Positions 24,810 through 32,962 of a stretch of 64,000 bases of DNA are shown one piece after another. The translations under genes and the position numbers were made by a program. Location of the stretch: the NCBI GenBank assembly GCA_964533935.1, contig CAZHOG010000001.1, forward strand, positions 1-64,000, written 5' to 3'. The notes under the pieces were generated by a model. It saw nothing but the letters and a program-made list of their open reading frames with translations, was not told the origin of the DNA and made no database searches. Origin of the DNA: RUG14121 sp964533935 (GTDB lineage Bacteria; Bacillota_I; Bacilli_A; RF39; UBA660). Positions within the stretch are counted from its first letter, which is position 1, and each line of letters starts with the position of its first letter.

Positions 24810-25586
24810 TTAAACTTTTCTTGATTCAATTTCAGCCATTTTTTCTAATACTTCAGCAGCATTTTCACCATTAATTTCAGTAAAACCTAATTCTTTTAAA
24901 GCTTGAATTTTAACCGTATTTAATTGTTGAGTTCTACTTATTTTTTCTTCATTTTTTTGTTGGATCTCTTGAACAAATCTTTTATGAGATTCTGCAAGTC
25001 TGCTTCTAGAAGCTCCTCCGTTATTATATAACGTTAAAGCAGTATATAATATCCCTTCAAAAATAAATTGTTTGTCAGCTTCAAATTTATAATCTTCTGG
25101 ATCAGTAAAACCAGTAGTTTTTGACATATATCCTAAAATATATTTAATTTCAGGAACATTATCAATAGATTGCAACATTTGATATAGATAAGTTATTGCA
25201 TAAAAATTCTGTTCTTTATTTTTATCTTCAGTTAATTTTTCTTTTAATAAATATGTTATATCAGAAATTAATTGTTGTTCTTGTTTATTCATTCCATTTA
25301 AATCAAAGAAACTATTAAGGCTATTTTGATTTTTAAATGATTGATTAATTCTTCCTTCAACTGCCATTAAATATTCAGTAGTAACTTTGATTCCTTTAAT
25401 AGTATCTTCACTACCATCTTCTATATCTAATAATTTAAATAATAATATTTTCTTTTCTTTTGGCCATTTATTAATATCATCTAATTCAAGATAATTATAA
25501 ACCATTTGTCTTGAAACTCCTAAATATTTAGCTAAGCTAACTTTTGATATTCCTAATTCTTGAAGTAAATCATTTAATTTGTTCAT
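24810..25586 (-). CDS. XRE-type helix-turn-helix transcription regulator
   Basis: The 258-aa protein has an N-terminal HTH (about residues 8-35, 'GISKVSLAKYLGVSRQMVYNYL') and a long helical C-terminal part of about 200 residues with no recognised ligand domain, ending in a coiled-coil-like 'AAEVLEKMAEIESRKV'. ATG 25586 is preferred over GTG 25604 because AAAGGGAG lies eight bases before it. It has its own near-consensus promoter and a perfect inverted repeat in the leader, so autoregulation is likely. The 52-base gap to the radical SAM gene suggests joint transcription. It does not look like an Rgg/PlcR TPR regulator. Confidence 0.8.
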   Translation of the reverse strand: MNKLNDLLQELGISKVSLAKYLGVSRQMVYNYLELDDINKWPKEKKILLFKLLDIEDGSEDTIKGIKVTTEYLMAVEGRINQSFKNQNSLNSFFDLNGMNKQEQQLISDITYLLKEKLTEDKNKEQNFYAITYLYQMLQSIDNVPEIKYILGYMSKTTGFTDPEDYKFEADKQFIFEGILYTALTLYNNGGASRSRLAESHKRFVQEIQQKNEEKISRTQQLNTVKIQALKELGFTEINGENAAEVLEKMAEIESRKV

Positions 25587-25608
25587 CAGTAAACTCCCTT
25601 TCACAAAA

Positions 25609-25626
25609 ATATTGAAAAATCAATAT
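25609..25626. promoter_or_regulatory. Inverted repeat, probable operator of the XRE regulator
   Basis: ATATTG-N6-CAATAT, a perfect 6-bp dyad between the promoter and the ribosome site of the regulator gene. Confidence 0.45.
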
Positions 25627-25640
25627 CGTTTACATATTTA

Positions 25641-25668
25641 ATTATACCATTATACACTTTAATGTCAA
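25641..25668 (-). promoter_or_regulatory. Near-consensus promoter of the XRE regulator gene
   Basis: Minus strand TTGACA (25668-25663), 16-base spacer, TATAAT (25646-25641). It is located between the end of mnmA and the regulator, so the regulator is transcribed independently of mnmA. Confidence 0.8.
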
Positions 25669-25688
25669 GTGTAAAGAAATGTAAAAAT

Positions 25689-26798
25689 TTACAAATACCA
25701 TAGTTTTTCGTTATTTTTTCTAACTTCGTAAATTATTCCACTGCCTAAGCACTCTTCACCTAGGTATAGCACGCAAGCTTGACCAGGTGTAACTGCTTTA
25801 GCAAGACCAGAATATTTAACTAAAATATGTTCATCATCAATATATTCTAGCTCAACTGGATGATCTTCACCTCTATATCTAAATTTTGCAGTACAGAATG
25901 TTGGGTGCTTGCTACTAATAAAGTTAATATTATCTATTAAACATGAATCTGAATATAAATATGAGTCATCATCATCAAAACAAACATATAAAATATTATT
26001 TATTGTATCTTTACCACATACATAATGTTTTTGAGCATCTCCAGATAAACCAACATTCTTTCTTTGCCCAATAGTATAATTCATTAATCCAGTATGTTGT
26101 CCAATAACTTCTTTTGTTTTAACATTAACTATTTCTCCTGGATTAGGTTTTAAATAATTATGTAAGAACTTTTGATAATTTCTTTCTCCTATAAAACAAA
26201 TGCCTGTGCTATCTTTTTTATTAGCAACATTTAAACCTATTTCTTCAGCAATTTTTCTTACTTCTGGTTTTTCTAAATCTCCTACTGGAAATAATACATT
26301 TTTTAATTGCTCAGTACTTACTTGTGCTAAAAAGTATGATTGATCTTTATTATTGTCTAATCCTCTTAAAAGTTTGGCACCCTTAGTTCTAGCATAATGT
26401 CCTGTAGCAATGTATTTAGCCCCAAGTTTTTTAGCTTCTTCTTTAAATTTATCAAACTTAATATATTTATTACATAATAAATCTGGATTTGGAGTTCTTC
26501 CTTTTTTTAATTCTTCTAAGAAATAAGTAAATACATAATCCCAATATTCTTTGATAAAATCAACTCTATGTAATTTGATTCCTAATATTTCACAAGTCTT
26601 TAAGGCATCATTATAATCTTCTTCTTGAGGGCAAATATTATTATTTAAATTAGGATTACCATCAATATCATTATTGATCATACTATCCCAATTTCTCATA
26701 AATAATCCTTCTACATCATAACCATCTTTCTGTAGTAGATAAGCTGCAACAGCAGAATCAACACCACCTGAAATACCAACAATAACTTTTTCTTTCAT
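25689..26798 (-). CDS. mnmA: tRNA-specific 2-thiouridylase
   Basis: The 369-aa ATP-dependent enzyme puts sulfur on U34 of tRNA-Lys, -Glu and -Gln. The PP-loop 'GISGGVDSAVAAYLL' is at residues 8-22, and the two catalytic Cys are in 'NPDLLCNKYIKF' (about 105) and 'STGICFIGERN' (about 205). The central and C-terminal beta-barrel domains follow, with 'YTIGQRKNVGLSG' and 'CVLYLGEECLGSGII'. Length and motif order are normal. It is a single gene with no obvious operon partner; a cysteine desulfurase is not adjacent. Confidence 0.97.
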   Translation of the reverse strand: MKEKVIVGISGGVDSAVAAYLLQKDGYDVEGLFMRNWDSMINNDIDGNPNLNNNICPQEEDYNDALKTCEILGIKLHRVDFIKEYWDYVFTYFLEELKKGRTPNPDLLCNKYIKFDKFKEEAKKLGAKYIATGHYARTKGAKLLRGLDNNKDQSYFLAQVSTEQLKNVLFPVGDLEKPEVRKIAEEIGLNVANKKDSTGICFIGERNYQKFLHNYLKPNPGEIVNVKTKEVIGQHTGLMNYTIGQRKNVGLSGDAQKHYVCGKDTINNILYVCFDDDDSYLYSDSCLIDNINFISSKHPTFCTAKFRYRGEDHPVELEYIDDEHILVKYSGLAKAVTPGQACVLYLGEECLGSGIIYEVRKNNEKLWYL

Positions 26799-26857
26799 TA
26801 CATCAAGTCCTAACTAGTGATATTATAACTTATATAAAATAAAAAATAAAGAAATTG

Positions 26858-28495
26858 TTATCTAGTAATTTCTTTATTTTGAGTTGCAAATAAGTTATTT
26901 ATTGAATTATAATTTTTATTTAATAAATATGAAGCCATTATTTCATCTTTATTTTCCATTTGTGACCATTTATCATAATATTCTAAAATTGCTGATTTTT
27001 CTTCTACCACAAGATATGGATTAGCATAAATACTGGCAAAAAATTTAGCATAAGCTTCATCATTATATGTATTAATAGCAAATTCATAATAATTGTTATA
27101 CATATTCATAATATTATTATATTCATCATCATTTTTTTTATAATTATTAATAATTGAAACTTCATTATTACACACTTTATATAAATTATTATTATCAGTA
27201 AATATATTATATGTAGGAATATCTTCATCGCTATAAGATATTAATATATTTAAAGGATATTCATTATCTTCTAATTGACATAAATTATTATTTACACTAA
27301 TACTTCTATTTTTTAATTCATCATATAATTCTGGTGTCTTAAAATCATTTTCAAATGAACTAATAAAATCATAATTAATATCAAAACATATTGATAATGC
27401 AGTGTTTTTAACAATATCATTATTAATATTGCCATATTTATTCTTATATACAAAAGCAAAATCGTCACTTATATTATATTTTAAATTAGATAAATCGATA
27501 TTTTCACCATTAACAGTAAATGAATTAAACAAATCTAATCTGGCAATTATTGCTATTGCTTGTTCCTTAGAGCAGCCATTATCTAATAATAAATTTAAAA
27601 ATTCTTTAGTTGGATTTGGTTTAAACATTATTTCATCAATAGTGTCTTTTCCAAAGATATTCTCATATATTTTAAATACTTCTGTTTCTATAGCATAAAA
27701 TTCTGGAACCCTATTAGTATTATCATGTTCTTCAATGACATTTAAAGACGTATAAGCTTCTTCTAACATTATTCCATTCACTGATACATTTTCACATTTA
27801 CTCTTCTCAGAATCGTTTAAAAGCATGTATTCATCTGTCCCAATAAATTGATTATTATAATAGTAAGTTTTATCAAAATAATATTTATTATTATGTAATA
27901 AATGATATATTTCATGAGATAAAACATCTTCATTATTTGAAGCATTAGAATAAATATTTATAATAGGATTATTGTTAACATCTACATAAAAAATACCACT
28001 TAAATTATTTCCATCTTTATTTAAATAATTTATTTTTAATTTAGCTAGTGAATTTATTAAGAATTCAGAATTAATATTATCTTTATTTTTATTAACATAA
28101 GTAAATTTTTTCATTAATAATTGTTTATCTTTATCTGAAATATTAGGATTACTATATATAGCACTAACATAATCAGAAAATAATTTTTCATCAATAATAT
28201 TCTCATTATCCTCAATAGTATAATTTTTCTCATTAGTTGTTTGATTAACAAGTGTAGGATTAGAAAATAATTCTAAAGCTGCAATACCAATTATAGATAG
28301 TTGTTTGATATTCTTTACTAAATGAATTTTTATAATAGCATTAGGATTATAAGTCATTTGAATTAATTTTTGAGCAATACTATTATCAATAATATTATTA
28401 TTAATATCTTTAACTAAATATTTACCACTCAAATAAAAAATATTATAAATATTGTTGTTAAAATTAATTCTAGTTATAAATACTTCTTTATTCAT
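26858..28495 (-). CDS. Large protein with HExxH metalloprotease-like motif
   Basis: The 545-aa Asn/Ile/Tyr-rich protein is not recognised as a named family. At about residue 195 it has 'NEDVLSHEIYHLLHNN', an HExxH zinc motif with a second His, and about 45 residues later 'MLEEAYTSLNVIEE', which could supply the third (Glu) ligand as in gluzincins. Further 'EAYAKFFASIYANPY' near the C terminus repeats the motif 'SDYVSAIYSNPNIS' seen near residue 110, so the ends may be related modules. No signal peptide is obvious; a weak hydrophobic stretch lies near 'LSIIGIAALELF'. It is next to the SpoIIM-like membrane gene (24-base gap), suggesting joint function. Protease activity is inferred. Confidence 0.65.
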   Translation of the reverse strand: MNKEVFITRINFNNNIYNIFYLSGKYLVKDINNNIIDNSIAQKLIQMTYNPNAIIKIHLVKNIKQLSIIGIAALELFSNPTLVNQTTNEKNYTIEDNENIIDEKLFSDYVSAIYSNPNISDKDKQLLMKKFTYVNKNKDNINSEFLINSLAKLKINYLNKDGNNLSGIFYVDVNNNPIINIYSNASNNEDVLSHEIYHLLHNNKYYFDKTYYYNNQFIGTDEYMLLNDSEKSKCENVSVNGIMLEEAYTSLNVIEEHDNTNRVPEFYAIETEVFKIYENIFGKDTIDEIMFKPNPTKEFLNLLLDNGCSKEQAIAIIARLDLFNSFTVNGENIDLSNLKYNISDDFAFVYKNKYGNINNDIVKNTALSICFDINYDFISSFENDFKTPELYDELKNRSISVNNNLCQLEDNEYPLNILISYSDEDIPTYNIFTDNNNLYKVCNNEVSIINNYKKNDDEYNNIMNMYNNYYEFAINTYNDEAYAKFFASIYANPYLVVEEKSAILEYYDKWSQMENKDEIMASYLLNKNYNSINNLFATQNKEITR

Positions 28496-28519
28496 CCTAC
28501 ATCACTATGTAAGTATACA

Positions 28520-29074
28520 CTATTTTATTAAAAATGAAAATAAGTTAAGTAAATATTTTCCTGTAAATAATACAAAGAAATCAAATAAATACAAAAAGAA
28601 CATTATAATAAATGAATTTATTATTGTTTTAGTAATATTAATTTTATTATGTTTTACATATTCTATTGTTGTTTTAAATATCTTGTAGAATTTCATAGCT
28701 AATACTATTAAAAGAAATAAAAGCAAAAGCTTATATATAAAAATATATACTATTGAATAAAAAATTCCTGATAATTTATATAGTGAAAAAAAGTAAGCAG
28801 TCATAAACCCCATTACCATACTTTCAAATAAAAGATAAAATAATATAATTAAAAAACCAATACCACAAAATGATAAAGCAAAACTTAAATTGATTATTAT
28901 GAAATGAATAAATATATTTTTAATACTCATAAATCTAAAATTATTTATATTATTCTTTAAATAAACAATTGAATCATTATTTAATTTAGAATAAATATAA
29001 ATTCCAAATAATAAACTTAATAGAAAAAGCATAATTATTAGTAATATTTTTTTCTTCTTATTTAATTTAATCAT
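28520..29074 (-). CDS. Multi-spanning membrane protein, SpoIIM-like
   Basis: This 184-aa protein has a Lys-rich N terminus and about five membrane helices. The pattern of an N-terminal helix, an external stretch, then 'IIINLSFALSFCGIGFLIIL' and 'FESMVMGFMTAYFF' resembles the SpoIIM/DUF95 family (N...G.G......G...G). In endospore formers SpoIIM joins SpoIID and SpoIIP in the engulfment machinery; spoIIP occurs in this window at 42319. Similarity is modest, so it could also be a general DUF95 protein. It precedes the HExxH gene and may be co-transcribed with it. Confidence 0.5.
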   Translation of the reverse strand: MIKLNKKKKILLIIMLFLLSLLFGIYIYSKLNNDSIVYLKNNINNFRFMSIKNIFIHFIIINLSFALSFCGIGFLIILFYLLFESMVMGFMTAYFFSLYKLSGIFYSIVYIFIYKLLLLFLLIVLAMKFYKIFKTTIEYVKHNKINITKTIINSFIIMFFLYLFDFFVLFTGKYLLNLFSFLIK

Positions 29075-29142
29075 ATCATCACCATAGTTAAATCATATTT
29101 ACTTTATATTAAATTTATGATAAATTATTTATGGTGATATAA

Positions 29143-29244
29143 GTGAATAAAAAAGTAAGAACAATCATGACATGGGCTATGATTATCATTATGTTTGGCA
29201 GTGTAATTGCAACAATTATTGGTTATGCACTTTCTGCAAATTAA
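29143..29244 (+). CDS. Single-span membrane mini-protein, 33 aa (DUF4044-like)
   Basis: A short gene starting GTG 29143, with GGTGAT eight bases upstream, and ending just before a terminator. The product begins NKKVRTIMTWAMIIIM and has one membrane helix (about residues 9-30) with a short basic N terminus. The layout (basic start, Met-rich helix, Ala/Leu end) resembles the small DUF4044 proteins of Firmicutes. The function is unknown. The gene lies alone on the plus strand between two minus-strand genes. Confidence 0.6.
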   Translation: MNKKVRTIMTWAMIIIMFGSVIATIIGYALSAN

Positions 29245-29268
29245 AAAACCTTTTATTAAAGGTTTTTT
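29243..29268. terminator. Bidirectional terminator
   Basis: AAAAAACCTTT / AAAGGTTTTTT hairpin with a four-base loop, shared by the 33-aa gene (+) and the lipoprotein gene (-). Confidence 0.8.
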
Positions 29269-30346
29269 ATTTGTTCATTAAATCATTAACCGAACTAATT
29301 TGATTCTTATCATCTATTTCAGGTAATATATTATCAATATTAGTATTATTTTTAATAAATTTATTTCGATCATCTAAATATTTTTTATAAAAAATAAGAA
29401 ATACTATTCCACCAGTAAATATTGAGAATAATATTATACCAATAATTATTATTGAACTAACATTAAAAACACTAAAAGAAAAATTTATTTCATTATTATC
29501 AAAATAATTACAATTCCAAGACAAATATCCATTGGTATTTGAAGAAGCATTACTACTAATAATTTTATTAGTAGTTTTTAAATTGAATATTAATTCATAA
29601 TCTGAAGAATCATTTTCATCACTCATAATATCAATATAAGATTCATTAATATTATCCATTTTATTTAATACAGCATTCATATTTTCTTCATTATAACCAT
29701 TCCATGATTCATTACCAATAAATATTACAGGTATACTATTATATGAAGAATTATTTTTATTTAGTAATTCTTTCATTAATGAAAAGTCATCAGGATTAGT
29801 AGTTGGATCATATGTTACTACTTCAATATTTAAATCATTAGTATTAATATATTCATTAATTTTTTCAAACATTTCTTTACTTTCTGGTACACTATCACTA
29901 CCAAAAAAATACATTTTATATTTATATTTATAAATATCTCTAAAATCATAATTATACTTAGCAGAATAAATATTTTTAAAGAAACCTTTTTTTACAGTAA
30001 ATAAAACAGAATCATCAAAATTATCAGTAATAGCATTAGCTAAATTTACTGGTTCCATTTTATTAGAACTTATTTTATTTATATTATTATATTTTTTAGT
30101 AAGTCTTAAACCACTAAACTTATCATCATGATATGTATCAACAGAAAAGCCATTATTAGATACAGTATTCTTTGTTTCATTTATATCAAGCTTTTTATCC
30201 GAAGCAATTGGATACCCAATATTAACAATTAGATCAACCGATTTATCGTTATTAATAACTAAATTAGTTTCATCTTTAGCACATCCAGTTAAAAAGAAAC
30301 ATAACAATATTAAACCAATTATCCTTTTTATATTAAATCTTTTCAT
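29267..30346 (-). CDS. Lipoprotein with LppM-like and degenerate thioredoxin-like segments
   Basis: The 359-aa product starts at ATG 30346 (AGGAAGAG upstream); the longer frame lacks a site. It has a lipobox 'LCFFLTGC' with Cys at about 21. Residues about 25-130 begin 'ETNLVINNDKSVDLIVNI', like LppM/DUF3153-type lipoproteins. Residues about 140-240 look like a thioredoxin fold: 'KMYFFGSDSVPES...INEYI...EVVTYDPTTNP...IPVIFIGNESWNGY'. The place where CxxC would stand is S-V-P-E-S, so no redox pair remains. A C-terminal membrane helix (about 300-325) and a basic tail follow. It is therefore anchored at both ends. The function is unknown. Confidence 0.75.
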   Translation of the reverse strand: MKRFNIKRIIGLILLCFFLTGCAKDETNLVINNDKSVDLIVNIGYPIASDKKLDINETKNTVSNNGFSVDTYHDDKFSGLRLTKKYNNINKISSNKMEPVNLANAITDNFDDSVLFTVKKGFFKNIYSAKYNYDFRDIYKYKYKMYFFGSDSVPESKEMFEKINEYINTNDLNIEVVTYDPTTNPDDFSLMKELLNKNNSSYNSIPVIFIGNESWNGYNEENMNAVLNKMDNINESYIDIMSDENDSSDYELIFNLKTTNKIISSNASSNTNGYLSWNCNYFDNNEINFSFSVFNVSSIIIIGIILFSIFTGGIVFLIFYKKYLDDRNKFIKNNTNIDNILPEIDDKNQISSVNDLMNK

Positions 30347-30419
30347 TCTCTTCCTACTCTCTATATTTATTATAAATTTTAACAAGTTTTTTGTAAATAT
30401 ATTTTAATCTATCTAATGT

Positions 30420-30447
30420 AAAAAGCCATGATATTCATGACTTTATT
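30420..30447 (-). terminator. Terminator of the 30448 surface protein
   Basis: Minus strand AAAGTCATGA / TCATGGCTTTTT hairpin with a short loop. Confidence 0.65.
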
Positions 30448-31653
30448 TTATAATTCATTGGCTGATATTGTAATTACTGGGCGAACTCCATAATTATTAA
30501 CATATTTAAAATCATTACCGCTAAAATTTGCATCACTTCGAACAGCCCAAGTATGATTATCATCGTATGCTGATTCATTCCAGTATGATGATGAATAAAC
30601 AAATGATGGAGCTGATATACATGAATACTCATTTGCTGAGCAACCTAATGTTTCTAAATCATCTTTTGCAATAAGACTTGCATTATTAATTGTTGCTCCT
30701 AGCTCTTCTAATTTTGCTTTATATGTATTCACGTATTCCTCAGCAATGCTGCCACTATATGATGGAGAAATACTTGAAAAAGCTATATTACCATAAGTTG
30801 TTTTTCCTTCTTTATATCCAACTACATTACTATTTTGAATATTATCTTCTGTTCCATATGGATTTGATCCTACATTTAAATTATATTGAGACAAGGCTTT
30901 AATATTTGTATCATCATTTGATATTACATAAAAGCTTTCTGTATCATATGTTATTAAATCTCCTACATCAGCTCTTTTATTATTATTTTCATCATTTGTT
31001 AGTACCCAATAAGTTGGCTCTTGACCTTCTACATAACCTGATACATCTAATTTTAAATAAACATATTTTCCTATTTCAGAAATATCTGCTTCTTCATCCA
31101 TCCATAGTCTTAAGACATGTGCATTAATATCATTGGCATTAATTGTTCCTTTATATATTTGGTATTTAACCACTTCTCTATTATTTATATTTTCTTTTTT
31201 CTTAGTTTTAATGTCAGCTAACTTTAAAATATCAGTATTATTATCATCATTAATTTTAATGTTTAATTTCAAAAGTGAAAGATTATCAAATAATGAACCA
31301 CTTATTTTATTAGCTGCTAAATCTTCTTCATAAGCTTCATAATTTATATATAAAAATGCTTGATATGTTACAGGAATGTTTCCAGTATTTTTTACTGAAA
31401 ATTGAAAACCTTCTTTAGTTAGAGCAACATTATTACTCATTGGAACTATTTCAGTATATTCATTGCTTGAAATATATCCATTTTCACTTGCATATTCTAC
31501 TTGCAAAGTACCTGTTGTAACCACTTGATTATTTGAATTACTATTTACTCTCATAAATAAAGCATAAGAAGTTCCTAATACTACTATTAAAAGAATTGCA
31601 ATTACACCAATCATAACTTTGGTTTCTCTTTTTACAATACTGGTATATTTCAT
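30448..31653 (-). CDS. TasA/camelysin-like surface protein with 'GVRPVITIS' domain
   Basis: The 401-aa protein has an N-terminal membrane/signal helix (about residues 13-32, 'VMIGVIAILLIVVLGTSYALF') and a beta-sandwich with TasA/CalY-like layout: 'VVTTGTLQVEY' and 'FQFSVKNTGNIPVTYQAFLY'. A second part begins 'TNDENNNKRADVGDLITY' and 'SFYVISNDDTNIKALSQYNL', contains paired Cys ('LGCSANEYSC'), and ends 'YGVRPVITISANEL', similar to DUF6273. TasA-family proteins form fibres in biofilm matrix after SipW processing; no signal peptidase gene is nearby. A close paralogue is at 60362 and the C-terminal block also occurs at 5633. Fibre formation is inferred. Confidence 0.75.
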   Translation of the reverse strand: MKYTSIVKRETKVMIGVIAILLIVVLGTSYALFMRVNSNSNNQVVTTGTLQVEYASENGYISSNEYTEIVPMSNNVALTKEGFQFSVKNTGNIPVTYQAFLYINYEAYEEDLAANKISGSLFDNLSLLKLNIKINDDNNTDILKLADIKTKKKENINNREVVKYQIYKGTINANDINAHVLRLWMDEEADISEIGKYVYLKLDVSGYVEGQEPTYWVLTNDENNNKRADVGDLITYDTESFYVISNDDTNIKALSQYNLNVGSNPYGTEDNIQNSNVVGYKEGKTTYGNIAFSSISPSYSGSIAEEYVNTYKAKLEELGATINNASLIAKDDLETLGCSANEYSCISAPSFVYSSSYWNESAYDDNHTWAVRSDANFSGNDFKYVNNYGVRPVITISANEL

Positions 31654-31671
31654 ATGATCACCTACTATTTA

Positions 31672-31700
31672 ATAATAACATTAAATAATATAATTGACAA
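31672..31700 (-). promoter_or_regulatory. Probable promoter of the 30448 surface protein
   Basis: Minus strand TTGTCA (31700-31695), 17-base spacer, TATTAT (31677-31672), 19 bases before the start codon. Confidence 0.5.
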
Positions 31701-31704
31701 TATT

Positions 31705-32223
31705 TTAAAGTTTATTAAATAAGATAATTTGTCTATTTTTAATTTCACCTAGAGAGTAATTATTATTTTCTTCATTATCTAAATCATCTATAGATAATTG
31801 ATAGTTATAGGGATTTTTATCTATATCTAAATATGGATCACAAATATAGAATATATTATTTTCGTATCTTGTAATTAAATAATAATGTTCTAAATCCAAA
31901 TAACTTCTTACAACTACAACCCCATTATTCTTTAAGCAATTAATAATTTTGCATATATCAGCATTGTTTTTTTCTAATACCGTAAGTTTTAAATCAAATG
32001 AATTAAAATAAGAATATGAATTTATTTTTCTAACAATTTTTCTCATGGCTTTTTTACTAGTCCCACAATCACCAATAATATATTTTTTACAATCTAGAGA
32101 ATTTCTATATATTATTCTTATTAGTTCTACTGGTATTTCATCTCTTTTATATAAATAAGATACTGCATTTAATAATGATGTTGGACCACAATCATATTCA
32201 GATATTTGGTTATTTAAAAACAT
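31705..32223 (-). CDS. Peptidase C39-like cysteine protease
   Basis: This 172-aa protein has the papain-like C39 layout: 'EYDCGPTSLLNAVSYLY' at residues 9-25 with Gln-6 or nearby and catalytic Cys11, 'LDLEHYYLITRYE' with the catalytic His at about 128, and 'YICDPYLDID' with the Asp at about 145. C39 peptidases cleave double-glycine leader peptides when fused to ABC transporters; stand-alone copies like this one are usually uncharacterised cysteine peptidases. No signal peptide or transporter domain is present, so it is predicted to be cytosolic. It lies between two envelope genes. Confidence 0.8.
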   Translation of the reverse strand: MFLNNQISEYDCGPTSLLNAVSYLYKRDEIPVELIRIIYRNSLDCKKYIIGDCGTSKKAMRKIVRKINSYSYFNSFDLKLTVLEKNNADICKIINCLKNNGVVVVRSYLDLEHYYLITRYENNIFYICDPYLDIDKNPYNYQLSIDDLDNEENNNYSLGEIKNRQIILFNKL

Positions 32224-32267
32224 ATAATCACCTTTATATATATTATGTTAATAAATTTAAAAATGCA

Positions 32268-32297
32268 TAAAAAAATCAAGTAAGTTATTACTTGATT
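32268..32297 (-). terminator. Terminator of the LiaF-like gene
   Basis: Minus strand AATCAAGTAA / TTACTTGATT hairpin with a four-base loop and a T run, overlapping the stop codon. Confidence 0.75.
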
Positions 32298-32935
32298 CTA
32301 ATATCACCAAAAACACAAACTGAATCAATATATATTTTATGTTTGGAATTATTATTTATATTTTTATTAAAACTACTTCCGAAAATATTAACACCATTTA
32401 CTTCTACATCAATATTTTCTGGAACTGTCAAATAAACAGTACCAAAAACACTAACTGCATCAATTCTAACATCATCTTTAATTTCGATATCAGATAAATC
32501 TAATTTTACTGAACCAAAAACAGCAACTGTTTCGCATCCTTTAAAATCTTTATCATCATTTTTAGAATTTGATTCACCAAAAACTCCAACATAAGATTGT
32601 GCATTTTTTGATTTTTTAATATTTTTAAATGTTTTTCCAAAAATCATTTTTATTCCTAATTCAATAATTAATACGCATAAGAATACTAAAATAGAATTTT
32701 CAATAATATCTCTACAATCTAATAATAGTAGTATTCCAATTAACATTAAATTAAAGCTTGACCATTTATGATCATTAAATAATAAATCTATTAATGATGG
32801 AATAATAATAAATAATGTCCACCAACCACTAAAGAATATATTAAATGATATAACATCTAATGTTTTTAATAATAATGTAACTCCTAGAAGAATAATAAAT
32901 ATTCCCCATACATAATTTGTAATTTTTTTCTTCAT
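32288..32935 (-). CDS. LiaF/LiaI-like membrane protein
   Basis: The 215-aa protein has four hydrophobic helices in the first 100 residues ('IIIPSLIDLLF', 'LMLIGILLLLD', DUF5668-like) and a C-terminal beta-helix-like domain with repeated 'VFGS' turns: 'YVGVFGESNS', 'TVAVFGSVKLDLSD', 'AVSVFGTVYLTVPEN', 'GVNIFGSSF', 'SVCVFGDIRIK'. This is the LiaF C-terminal (cell-wall-active antibiotic response) pattern. LiaF proteins restrain LiaRS-type envelope-stress two-component systems; no such kinase is in the window. It heads towards a cluster of DUF2207 and LemA genes, all envelope related, with 27 bases to the next gene upstream. Confidence 0.83.
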   Translation of the reverse strand: MKKKITNYVWGIFIILLGVTLLLKTLDVISFNIFFSGWWTLFIIIPSLIDLLFNDHKWSSFNLMLIGILLLLDCRDIIENSILVFLCVLIIELGIKMIFGKTFKNIKKSKNAQSYVGVFGESNSKNDDKDFKGCETVAVFGSVKLDLSDIEIKDDVRIDAVSVFGTVYLTVPENIDVEVNGVNIFGSSFNKNINNNSKHKIYIDSVCVFGDIRIK

Positions 32936-32962
32936 AATAAACCTTCCTTACTTTTTAATATC

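Noticed and set aside
24810..25586. Rgg/SHP-type quorum-sensing regulator
   Set aside because: The HTH is present, but the C-terminal part does not show the TPR-like pattern and no SHP-like peptide precedes it.
30690..31333. Plus-strand frames opposite the 30448 surface protein
   Set aside because: Leu/His/Tyr-rich antisense shadows with no ribosome site.
31705..32223. Bacteriocin leader-processing transporter
   Set aside because: Only the C39-like peptidase fold is present; no ABC transporter domains or double-glycine peptides nearby.
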